This document shows positions 1 through 5,348 of a DNA stretch of 6,034 bases, piece by piece. A program made the position numbers and the translations under genes. The stretch comes from JBOHUX01 sp050734915 (GTDB taxonomy: Bacteria > Chloroflexota > Dormibacteria > Dormibacterales > Dormibacteraceae). The stretch covers positions 1 to 6,034 of the forward strand of contig JBOHUX010000143.1 in assembly GCA_050734915.1 (NCBI GenBank), in the 5' to 3' direction. The stretch's first letter is position 1, and each line of letters starts with the position of its first letter. The notes under the pieces were generated by a model. That model ran no database searches and was not told where the DNA came from. It saw only the letters and a program-made list of their open reading frames with translations.

Positions 1-118
1 GGCGTGAAGCCCGCCGCCGCCTCCGGCACCCTCCTCGCACGCGACCCCAATCGAGGCGGAGCCGCGGTTCCCCGCCCCTCGGTGTGATGGCGATCCCGCC
101 ACGGCGCATGATGCGCTC
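1..118 (+). other. Upstream region; possible tail of a preceding gene
   Basis: Frame 1 is open from the window edge to a TGA at 85-87 and would encode 28 residues. This could be the C-terminus of a gene lying to the left, but the peptide (rich in Pro, Ala and Arg) matches no family I recognise, and it does not look like a KdpC end. From 88 to 118 there is no clear -35/-10 promoter and no Shine-Dalgarno sequence before the kinase start. The one visible structure is a short inverted repeat at 104-116, listed separately. Confidence 0.25.
104..116. promoter_or_regulatory. Inverted repeat GCGCAT-G-ATGCGC before the kinase start
   Basis: Two perfect 6-base arms (104-109 and 111-116) surround a single central base and end two bases before the GTG start of the KdpD-like kinase. 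It could be a small operator or a structure that limits ribosome access. The arms are short and the region is GC-rich, so chance is a real alternative. Confidence 0.2.
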
Positions 119-1651
119 GTGTCCGCGGATCGGCGACGTGTCCGCCTGAGCGCTCGGCTCCGGCGGCGGGTGGAGGGCGGGGCGTGGCCGTACCTGGCCG
201 GGGTCACTGGCGTGGCCGCCGCCACCGCCGCCATCGCGCTCGTCACGAGCCGGATCGGAGTGCCCAACCTCTCGGTGATCTACGTGCTGCTCGTGCTCTG
301 GGTGGGCAGCCGGTACGGGAGAGGCCCGGCGGTCGTCACCAGCCTGGTCGCCTTCGCCGCGTTCGACTACTTCCTCGTGGCCCCGGTGGGAACCTTCACG
401 GTCGCCGGCCCGGTCGGCCTGCTGGAGCTGGTCCTGCTGCTGGCGGCGGCGCTGGTCACTGGTCAGCTGGCCGCCTCCGTCAGCCGGACGCGGCTGGCGG
501 CCGAGGCGTCGGCGTCCGAGTCCCGCCAGCTCTACGAGGTCGCCACCGCCGTACTCCGACTGCCCGACGTGGGGGCCGGCCTCGATCTCCTCTGCGAGCA
601 GGGCGGCCGGCTGGCCAGCGTCACCTCCCTCAGCCTGGTCGCCTTCGATGAGGGCCGGCCGCGCCCGGTCGCGGGCCGGACGCCGGACGCCGACGAGATC
701 CGCCAGGCGAGCTGGTCCTTCGAGCATCGGCAGGCGATCGGCTGCACGCTCAAGGACGGGCGCCTGAGGCTCATGCGGGCGCGACCGCCCGGTGCCGACC
801 AGCTCCTCGTCCAGCCCCTCACGGGCGGGGCCGTGGTGGCCAGGGCGCGCCCCGAGCAGGCGACTCCCGCCGAGTTGCGCATGCTGGGTGCCCTGCTCGC
901 GCTCGCCGAGCTGCTGATGGAGCGGCGGCGGGCGATCCTGGAGTCAGAGCGGCGGCGGGCGGCGGAGGCCTCGGACAGCCTCAAGGCGGCCGTCCTCTCC
1001 TCCCTCTCGCACGAGCTCAGGAGCCCGATCGCCTCGCTGCGCGCGGGCATCACCGCGCTCGCGTCCTCCGGCTCGGGCGCCCCCCCGGAGCACAGGCCCA
1101 TCCTGCGCGGCCTCGACAGGGAGACGCTCCGGCTGGACCGGCTGGTGGGAGATCTGCTCACCATGTCGAGGCTGGAGGCAGGCGACGAGTCCGACCTGGC
1201 GCCCTGCGCCGCCCTGCCCGAGATCGTGGGCGCTGTGCTGCACCGGATGCGGCCCCGGCTGGCCGCCTTCCAGCTCCGGCTGCGCGTGCCCGCCGAGCTG
1301 CCGGCGGTCATGGCCGACGAGCTGCAGATGGACCGCGTGCTGACGAACCTCATGGAGAACGCCATCGACTGGACGGAGCCGGGCGGCTTCATCGAGGTCG
1401 CCGCCTCCGAGCGGGATGGGAAGCTGACCGTGAGGGTGGCCAACCAGGGCCCCGAGATCGCCCCCGCCGAGCTGGAGCGGGTCTTCGAGAAGTTCTGGAC
1501 CGGGCGATCGGGGGGCAGCGGTCTGGGGCTCGCCATCTGCCGGCGGATCGTCGAGGCTCATGGAGGCACGATCTCGGTCCGCAACCTCCGCCAGGGGCCC
1601 TGCTTCACATTCACCCTGCCCGCCGCCGAGGTGGCGACCCCGACCCCATGA
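119..1651 (+). CDS. kdpD: Short KdpD-like membrane sensor histidine kinase
   Basis: A 510-residue inner-membrane histidine kinase that should autophosphorylate and pass phosphate to the KdpE-like regulator just downstream. Residues about 22-120 form a four-helix DUF4118 domain of the KdpD type, including a FDYFLVAPVGTFTV segment close to the KdpD consensus. Residues about 137-265 resemble the KdpD GAF domain (W199-SFEH). An Arg/Glu-rich linker (267-285) leads to the HisKA H-box SHELRSP with H298, the N-box around N410/N414, an F-box FEKF (456-459) and the G2 box GSGLGL (466-471). The roughly 390-residue N-terminal KdpD and USP region of classical KdpD is absent. The G1 box reads VANQGPEI, with Asn (442) in place of the usual Asp; some active kinases such as VanS also have Asn there. 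GTG 119 is the first start in this frame after an upstream TGA at 5-7; a second GTG at 170 also precedes the membrane domain. No kdpFABC genes are visible. Confidence 0.9.
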   Translation: MSADRRRVRLSARLRRRVEGGAWPYLAGVTGVAAATAAIALVTSRIGVPNLSVIYVLLVLWVGSRYGRGPAVVTSLVAFAAFDYFLVAPVGTFTVAGPVGLLELVLLLAAALVTGQLAASVSRTRLAAEASASESRQLYEVATAVLRLPDVGAGLDLLCEQGGRLASVTSLSLVAFDEGRPRPVAGRTPDADEIRQASWSFEHRQAIGCTLKDGRLRLMRARPPGADQLLVQPLTGGAVVARARPEQATPAELRMLGALLALAELLMERRRAILESERRRAAEASDSLKAAVLSSLSHELRSPIASLRAGITALASSGSGAPPEHRPILRGLDRETLRLDRLVGDLLTMSRLEAGDESDLAPCAALPEIVGAVLHRMRPRLAAFQLRLRVPAELPAVMADELQMDRVLTNLMENAIDWTEPGGFIEVAASERDGKLTVRVANQGPEIAPAELERVFEKFWTGRSGGSGLGLAICRRIVEAHGGTISVRNLRQGPCFTFTLPAAEVATPTP

Positions 1652-1680
1652 GCCCCCAGCCCGGCACCAGGGGAGGGTAG
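1648..1680 (+). other. 10-codon mini-frame overlapping the kinase stop (ATGA)
   Basis: An ATG at 1648-1650 overlaps the kinase TGA (1649-1651) in the ATGA arrangement normally used to couple a kinase to its regulator. Its frame closes after ten codons at TAG 1678-1680, five bases before the ATC proposed as the kdpE start. It may be a coupling leader that keeps ribosomes on the message. Alternatively it is the true kdpE start, displaced by one base: removing one C from the C5 run at 1653-1657 would join it to the regulator frame. Confidence 0.3.
1669..1677 (+). promoter_or_regulatory. Strong Shine-Dalgarno sequence for the KdpE-like regulator
   Basis: AGGGGAGGG contains GGAGG at 1672-1676. 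It lies 8 bases before an in-frame ATC (1685) and 20 bases before the first in-frame GTG (1697). The spacing favours ATC, or a mis-sequenced ATG at that place, over GTG. It is the clearest ribosome binding site I see in the window. Confidence 0.55.
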
Positions 1681-1684
1681 GGCC

Positions 1685-2368
1685 ATCGGCGGGCGGGTGC
1701 TGGTCGTGGACGACGAGCGCGAGATCCGGCGCGCCCTCCGGACCGGGCTCGCCTACCGCGGGTTCGAGGTCCGCGCCGTGCCCACCGGCGAGGACGCCCT
1801 GCGGGAGCTGCCCGCCTGGCGGCCGGATGTCATCCTCCTGGACCTCGTCCTGCCCGGCATCGACGGCTTCGAGGTCCTGGAGCGGCTCCGCGCGCAGACG
1901 CGCGCCGCCGTGATCGCCGTCAGCGTGATGCCGGGCGAGAGGGACAAGGTGCGGGCGCTCAACCTGGGCGCCGACGACTACGTGGTCAAGCCCTTCGGGA
2001 TCGAGGAGCTGGTGGCCCGGATGGGGGCCGTGCTCCGGCGCCAGGCGGCCCTGGCCGAGGGCGAGCCGCTGATCCGGGCCGGAGAGCTGGAGATCGACCT
2101 CTCCCACCGCCGGGTGACCGTGGGTGACCGGACCGTCCGGCTCACGCCGACCGAGTACGAGGTGCTGCGCTGCCTCGGGCTCCACGCCGGCAAGCCGGTC
2201 ACCCACTCGACCCTCCTACGCGAGGTCTGGGGAGGGTACGCGGTCGGCGACACGTACAACACCCGCTACGTCGTGGCCCAGCTCCGGCGCAAGCTCGGTG
2301 ACGACGCCGCCGACCCGCGCTTCATCGTCACCGAGCCCGGAGTCGGCTACCGGCTGCTGGCGGGCTGA
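1685..2368 (+). CDS. kdpE: KdpE-type OmpR-family response regulator
   Basis: A cytoplasmic DNA-binding response regulator, the likely partner of the upstream KdpD-like kinase. Numbered from GTG 1697 (223 residues), the receiver domain (1-115) has the acidic pair D5/D6, phosphoacceptor D49 in ILLDLVLPG, S76 in the switch position and K98 in KPFGIEEL, a KdpE-like signature. Residues about 125-221 form a winged-helix domain with LTPTEYEVLRCL and a VTEPGVGYRLL ending typical of KdpE. The start is uncertain. GTG 1697 would begin inside the first beta strand and is 20 bases from the Shine-Dalgarno, while ATC 1685 adds four residues (as M-G-G-R before VLVVDDE) and is ideally spaced, so I give the ATC coordinate. 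It lies 33 bases after the kinase stop and is almost certainly co-transcribed with it. It converges with the permease gene. Confidence 0.88.
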   Translation: MGGRVLVVDDEREIRRALRTGLAYRGFEVRAVPTGEDALRELPAWRPDVILLDLVLPGIDGFEVLERLRAQTRAAVIAVSVMPGERDKVRALNLGADDYVVKPFGIEELVARMGAVLRRQAALAEGEPLIRAGELEIDLSHRRVTVGDRTVRLTPTEYEVLRCLGLHAGKPVTHSTLLREVWGGYAVGDTYNTRYVVAQLRRKLGDDAADPRFIVTEPGVGYRLLAG

Positions 2369-2381
2369 GCGGCCTGGCCGC
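2369..2381 (+). terminator. Weak hairpin just after kdpE
   Basis: GCGGC (2369-2373) and GCCGC (2377-2381) can pair around a 3-base loop directly after the kdpE stop. There is no T-run after it, so it is at best a weak or Rho-assisted terminator. The 59-bp gap between the two converging genes holds nothing else I can identify. Confidence 0.2.
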
Positions 2382-2416
2382 GCACCTTCCTCTGCTCGGG
2401 AGGACCGGAGCTTGCC

Positions 2417-2437
2417 GCGGCCACCTTTCAGGGCCGC
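2417..2437 (-). terminator. Hairpin enclosing the permease stop codon
   Basis: GCGGCC (2417-2422) pairs with GGCCGC (2432-2437) around a 9-base loop that contains the permease stop codon (TGA on the - strand, 2430-2428). It sits where the two convergent transcripts meet, so it could act in both directions. It lacks a T-run, and GC-only stems arise easily by chance in this composition. Confidence 0.22.
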
Positions 2438-4317
2438 TTCGCGCTCGCGGTCGCGACCGGCCCCTCCGTCGTGGGAGGGGGCGGGACGGCCCGGCCGGTG
2501 ACGAGGTGCAGGACCGGGATCCCGTCCTCGACGTGCCGGCGCACGCGGTCGACGGCGATCGGTGGGAGCGCGTCCAGGTCGGCCCGCTCGAGCACCGTCT
2601 CGCGAGGATGCACCTCCTTCCAGACGTCCCCGACCACCTCTCGGTGCAGGCTGCCCGGCACGTAGACGTGGCGTCGGCTGGGAATCGCCCGGCGGGTCGC
2701 CATCTCAGCTCTGGCGAAGGCGTCCTGGGCCGCGTAGTCCTTGAGGTAGGGGTCGGCGACCTCCCAGAGGGCGGGCGCCCCGGCGAGCGGCTCTTTGCCC
2801 CTGAAGAGGAAGACCGCGCTCCTCCCGGCCGCCGCCCGGGCGGCTTCGGCGAGCACCGCCCCGGCCGCCTCGGGGTCGTGGGGCAGGATGATGAGGACCT
2901 CTGCCGGCCGGCGCCGGAACTCGGCCCGGATCGAGGCCACAGCCCGCGCCGGGCTGTAGGGCAGCGGGAAGACGGCGGGCCGGCGCCGCAGCGTGACGCG
3001 GTAGGTCGCCAGACCGACCGCCAGGCCGGCAACCGTGAGCCCGCCGCCGAACTCGGTCGCGAGCGGCTTGGCGACCAGGTTCACCGTCCAGGCGATGAGG
3101 ACCAGGCCGGTGGTGACGATGCCCAGCACGAACACCGCCGCCGACACCCCCTGATCGGAGTGGGCACGCTCCCGCCAGCGGACCACGTCCAGGGCGGCGC
3201 AGGTGAGGATGAAGGCGCCCAGGAGGCCGAAGGCGTAGAGGTCCCCGAGCAGGTTCACATCGCCGTTCGCGGCCGCCACCACCCCCAAGGGGAGCGCCAC
3301 CGCGGCAAGGATGGCGACGTGAGGGGTCCCCCGCCAGCGATTGCGGTGCTCCATGACCCGGGGCAGGAAGCCCATCCGGGCCAGTGCGATGAACACGTGG
3401 TAGGCCCCGATGATGGCGGTGTTGCTCGCGAAGACCAGCAGCAGCGCGCCGCTGATGGCGGCGAAACCGGCCAGTTGCCGGCCGGCGACGTGGGCGCCGA
3501 GCAGGGACACGAACTGGTTGGGGTCGGCGTGCCCGTCCAGGATGGTGGTCGACCACAGCGTCAGCAGTGGGCTGGTCACGGCGATGGTGAGCACCACCAG
3601 CACCATCGTCCGGCGGGCGACCGGCCGTCGCGGCTCCTTCATGGCGGGCGAGATCTGGGCCACGCTCTCGAGCCCGGAGAAGGCGAGGAACGCGGCGCCG
3701 TAGCCGGTGAGCAGGAGGACGGGCGTCAGCGCCGGACCGCGCCGGACGGCGCCCAGGCTGTGGACGATGCCTGCCGGCCCCAGGTGGCCGGCCACCGCCA
3801 GCACGACGAGCAGCTGGCCGGCGGCCGCCAGGATGGCGAAGGTGGCACTGACGCGGGCGCTCTCCCTGATCCCGAAGGCGTTCAGCAGCCCGAGGCCGGC
3901 CAGGGCCGCCAGCGTGGCGGGCAGGACCACCGCTCCCAGCCCGGGTACCACCACCGCCAGGTAGAACATGCCGGAGAGCGCGCTCAGGGCGGCGGTCAGG
4001 TAGTAGTCGACCAGGATCAGGATCCCGCCCAGCAGCCCCGCGAAGGGATGGAGGGCGCGGGAGGCGACCGTCACCACCCCGCCGCCGCCCGGGTAGCGCC
4101 AGGCGACCTCGGCGTACTTGGCGCTCAGGAGCACGAAGACGACCAGCGTCATCATCACGAAGAGCGCGGAGCGGCCGCCGAAGTGGCCGTAGAGGATGCC
4201 CGGCACGTAGTAGACCGAGGTTCCGATGTCGGCGAAGACGACGGCCCAGCACAGGAACGGACCCAGGCTTCCGCCGCGGACCTTGATCCGCCGCCGGCGG
4301 GAGATGGCGGCCGTCAG
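2428..4317 (-). CDS. APC-superfamily permease, possibly a KimA/KUP-like K+ transporter
   Basis: A 12-helix inner-membrane cation- or amino-acid transporter of 629 residues when read from CTG 4317. TM1 (about 17-43) contains VVFADIGTSVYY, close to the KUP TM1 motif GDIGTSPLY. It is followed by YPGGGG (75-80), TM3 with VDYYLTAALS (103-112) and TM10 with LYAFG (360-364). D30/Y37, D104/Y105/T108/S112 and Y361 match in kind and spacing the potassium-coordinating residues I recall for Bacillus KimA. After TM12 (about 424-441) comes a cytosolic alpha/beta domain (about 470-610) starting with EVLIILPHD, possibly USP-like, without a clear USP ATP-binding motif. No ATG, GTG or TTG lies in frame between a GTG at 4542 and mid-TM1. 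Starting at 4542 would add a Gly/Pro/Arg-rich segment that looks like an off-frame copy of the upstream small gene. CTG 4317 overlaps that gene's TGA as CTGA, so coupling or frameshifting is likely. The substrate is inferred. Confidence 0.82.
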   Translation of the reverse strand: MTAAISRRRRIKVRGGSLGPFLCWAVVFADIGTSVYYVPGILYGHFGGRSALFVMMTLVVFVLLSAKYAEVAWRYPGGGGVVTVASRALHPFAGLLGGILILVDYYLTAALSALSGMFYLAVVVPGLGAVVLPATLAALAGLGLLNAFGIRESARVSATFAILAAAGQLLVVLAVAGHLGPAGIVHSLGAVRRGPALTPVLLLTGYGAAFLAFSGLESVAQISPAMKEPRRPVARRTMVLVVLTIAVTSPLLTLWSTTILDGHADPNQFVSLLGAHVAGRQLAGFAAISGALLLVFASNTAIIGAYHVFIALARMGFLPRVMEHRNRWRGTPHVAILAAVALPLGVVAAANGDVNLLGDLYAFGLLGAFILTCAALDVVRWRERAHSDQGVSAAVFVLGIVTTGLVLIAWTVNLVAKPLATEFGGGLTVAGLAVGLATYRVTLRRRPAVFPLPYSPARAVASIRAEFRRRPAEVLIILPHDPEAAGAVLAEAARAAAGRSAVFLFRGKEPLAGAPALWEVADPYLKDYAAQDAFARAEMATRRAIPSRRHVYVPGSLHREVVGDVWKEVHPRETVLERADLDALPPIAVDRVRRHVEDGIPVLHLVTGRAVPPPPTTEGPVATASAKRP

Positions 4318-4544
4318 AGCACCCCCAGGCGCGGCCGCTCCAGGCGGTGGCGGAGCGCCGCCAGCTCGGCCCGGACCCGCCCCACCTCCCGCTCGATGCC
4401 GGGGTCGGGAAGGTCCAGAGCCTGGACCGCCGCCAGGTAGAGATCCGCGTCCTCCAGCTGGCGGACGGCCGTGCGCGCCAGCCGGGCCCAGTCCCCGCTC
4501 GGCGGCGCCGCTTCCGGCCGCCCGCGTCGGCTCGCGATCCACAT
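4314..4544 (-). CDS. Unrecognised 76-residue protein upstream of the permease
   Basis: I do not recognise this protein. It starts at ATG 4544 and ends at TGA 4314-4316, overlapping the proposed CTG start of the permease. Codon use is strongly GC3-biased like that of the neighbouring genes, and the composition is protein-like, whereas the permease frame over the same DNA gives a Gly/Pro/Arg-rich sequence. After a basic N-terminus the chain is predicted mostly helical: about residues 20-41 (ARLARTAVRQLEDADLYLAA), then a DLPDPG turn, then about 50-70 (EREVGRVRAELAALRHRLE), which could form a short coiled coil. There is no signal peptide or membrane helix. No good Shine-Dalgarno precedes the ATG. 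It could be an accessory or regulator of the permease, or the N-terminal part of the permease if the two are joined by a frameshift or a sequence error. Confidence 0.55.
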   Translation of the reverse strand: MWIASRRGRPEAAPPSGDWARLARTAVRQLEDADLYLAAVQALDLPDPGIEREVGRVRAELAALRHRLERPRLGVL

Positions 4545-4616
4545 ACGGGCGACGCTAAGCGCGGAGGTGTTGGAATCCCGTACGCGTTCGAACCCTTCAC
4601 GTATGGGCCCCGTATG
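4542..4616. promoter_or_regulatory. Cluster of four CGTAYG hexamers upstream of the small gene and permease
   Basis: On the + strand CGTATG occurs at 4611-4616 and 4600-4605, CGTACG at 4579-4584, and CATACG (the reverse complement of CGTATG) at 4542-4547, where it includes the ATG of the small gene. The first three are spaced 11 and 21 bp apart, so they lie on nearly the same face of the helix. The two closest extend to GTATGG direct repeats. This arrangement suits a dimeric or oligomeric transcription factor. The NarL-family regulator encoded next door and the KdpE-like regulator are both candidates. I cannot assign a -10/-35 pair. Confidence 0.4.
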
Positions 4617-4620
4617 GATC

Positions 4621-4647
4621 CCGGCCGGGGGCCTCGCCGCCGGCCGG
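4621..4647 (-). terminator. GC-rich hairpin after the NarL-family regulator gene
   Basis: CCGGCCGG occurs at 4621-4628 and again at 4640-4647. Because it is self-complementary, the two copies can pair around an 11-base loop. It follows the regulator's stop (4659-4661, read leftwards) by 11 bases. There is no T-run, so intrinsic termination is uncertain. If it works, the small gene and permease need their own promoter in the rest of the 114-bp gap. Confidence 0.28.
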
Positions 4648-4658
4648 CGCGCGCGTCT

Positions 4659-5348
4659 CTAGAGGAGGCCGGCCTGGTTGGCCCGGGCGACGGCCTCCAG
4701 CTTGGAGTGGGCGCTCAGCTTCTCGAGGATGTTCTGGACGTGGCCGCGGACGGTCGTGAAGCTGATCACGAGATGATCGGAGATGGCCCAGTTGTCCATC
4801 CCCTGCGCCATCAGCTTGAGGATCTCGCGCTCCCGGGGGGTGAGGTGCCGGACCAGGCGCTCGCGCTCCGCCTCCTCCTGGGCGCGCTGCCGCTGGCGGG
4901 CCAGCAGCCCGGCCAGCACGGCGGCCGGGATCAGCATCTCCCCGTCGGCCGCGCGGCGGACCGCGTCCGCGACCTTGCTGGCCGCCTCCGACTTGACGAT
5001 GTAGCCGCAGGCGCCGGCCTCGATGGCGGCCGTCACGGCGTCGTCGCCGGTGTCGGCGCTGAGCATGATCACGGTCACCTCCGGCAGCTCGGCGCGGATC
5101 GCGACGGCGGCCTCGGCGCCGGTCCCGTCGGGCAGGTGGTAGTCCATGATCACCACCCGCGGGCGCTTGGCCCGGGCCAACTCGACGGCCGCCGCCACGG
5201 TGCCCGCCGATCCCAGCACCTGCAGGTCCGCATGCCGGCTGAGGGCCAGCTCGAGGCCCTCGGCGAGGACCTGGTGGTCCTCCACGATCACGACCGACGT
5301 CTGCTCGGCGGCGGTCTCATGGCCGGACGTCAGGGTTTGCTGGCTCAT
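4659..5348 (-). CDS. NarL/FixJ-family response regulator (REC + LuxR-type HTH)
   Basis: A 229-residue cytoplasmic transcription regulator, the probable target of the kinase encoded just upstream. The receiver domain (about 18-135) has acidic residues E23/D24, phosphoacceptor D69 in VIMDYHLPDG, S97 and K119. A helical, charged linker (about 148-167) leads to a LuxR-type helix-turn-helix (169-229) starting LTPREREIL and including TTVRGHVQNILEKL. The HTH has uncommon residues: W187 where Lys/Glu is usual after the G-x-x-N segment, and Ser (S190) in the usual I-A position. The ATG start at 5348 lies 32 bases inside the kinase gene, in another frame, with no good Shine-Dalgarno, so translational coupling is likely. 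The alternative GTG codons at residues 20 and 22 would cut into the first beta strand. It may regulate the small gene and permease downstream, but its targets are unknown. Confidence 0.9.
   Translation of the reverse strand: MSQQTLTSGHETAAEQTSVVIVEDHQVLAEGLELALSRHADLQVLGSAGTVAAAVELARAKRPRVVIMDYHLPDGTGAEAAVAIRAELPEVTVIMLSADTGDDAVTAAIEAGACGYIVKSEAASKVADAVRRAADGEMLIPAAVLAGLLARQRQRAQEEAERERLVRHLTPREREILKLMAQGMDNWAISDHLVISFTTVRGHVQNILEKLSAHSKLEAVARANQAGLL

Noticed and set aside
108..149. ATG-ATG at 108-113 as the start of the kinase or of a leader peptide
   Set aside because: It is out of frame with the kinase, closes after 13 codons at TGA 147-149 and has no Shine-Dalgarno sequence.
921..961. 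14-bp direct repeat AGCGGCGGCGGGCG at 921-934 and 948-961
   Set aside because: It encodes the repeated Glu/Arg-Arg-Arg of the linker helix before the kinase H-box and is explained by coding for a charged helix with GC-biased codons.
944..2206. A 420-codon open frame on the - strand antisense to the KdpD- and KdpE-like genes
   Set aside because: It overlaps two clearly conserved genes and its translation has no family motifs and a Gly/His/Asp/Pro-rich shadow composition. Long antisense frames are expected at this GC content.
2461..2480. CCCCTCC / GGAGGGG inverted repeat with 6-base loop as a terminator
   Set aside because: It lies inside the permease coding sequence (the Pro-rich tail) and has no T-run on either strand.
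2506..4440. A 644-codon open frame on the + strand antisense to the permease
   Set aside because: The translation is very rich in Gly, Asp, Gln and His with no hydrophobic core, typical of the antisense of a membrane protein gene. The permease frame has 12 membrane helices and conserved motifs.
2705..4600. A 631-codon - strand frame overlapping the permease in another frame
   Set aside because: Arg/Pro/Gly-rich translation with no domain; it is the shifted reading of the permease gene.
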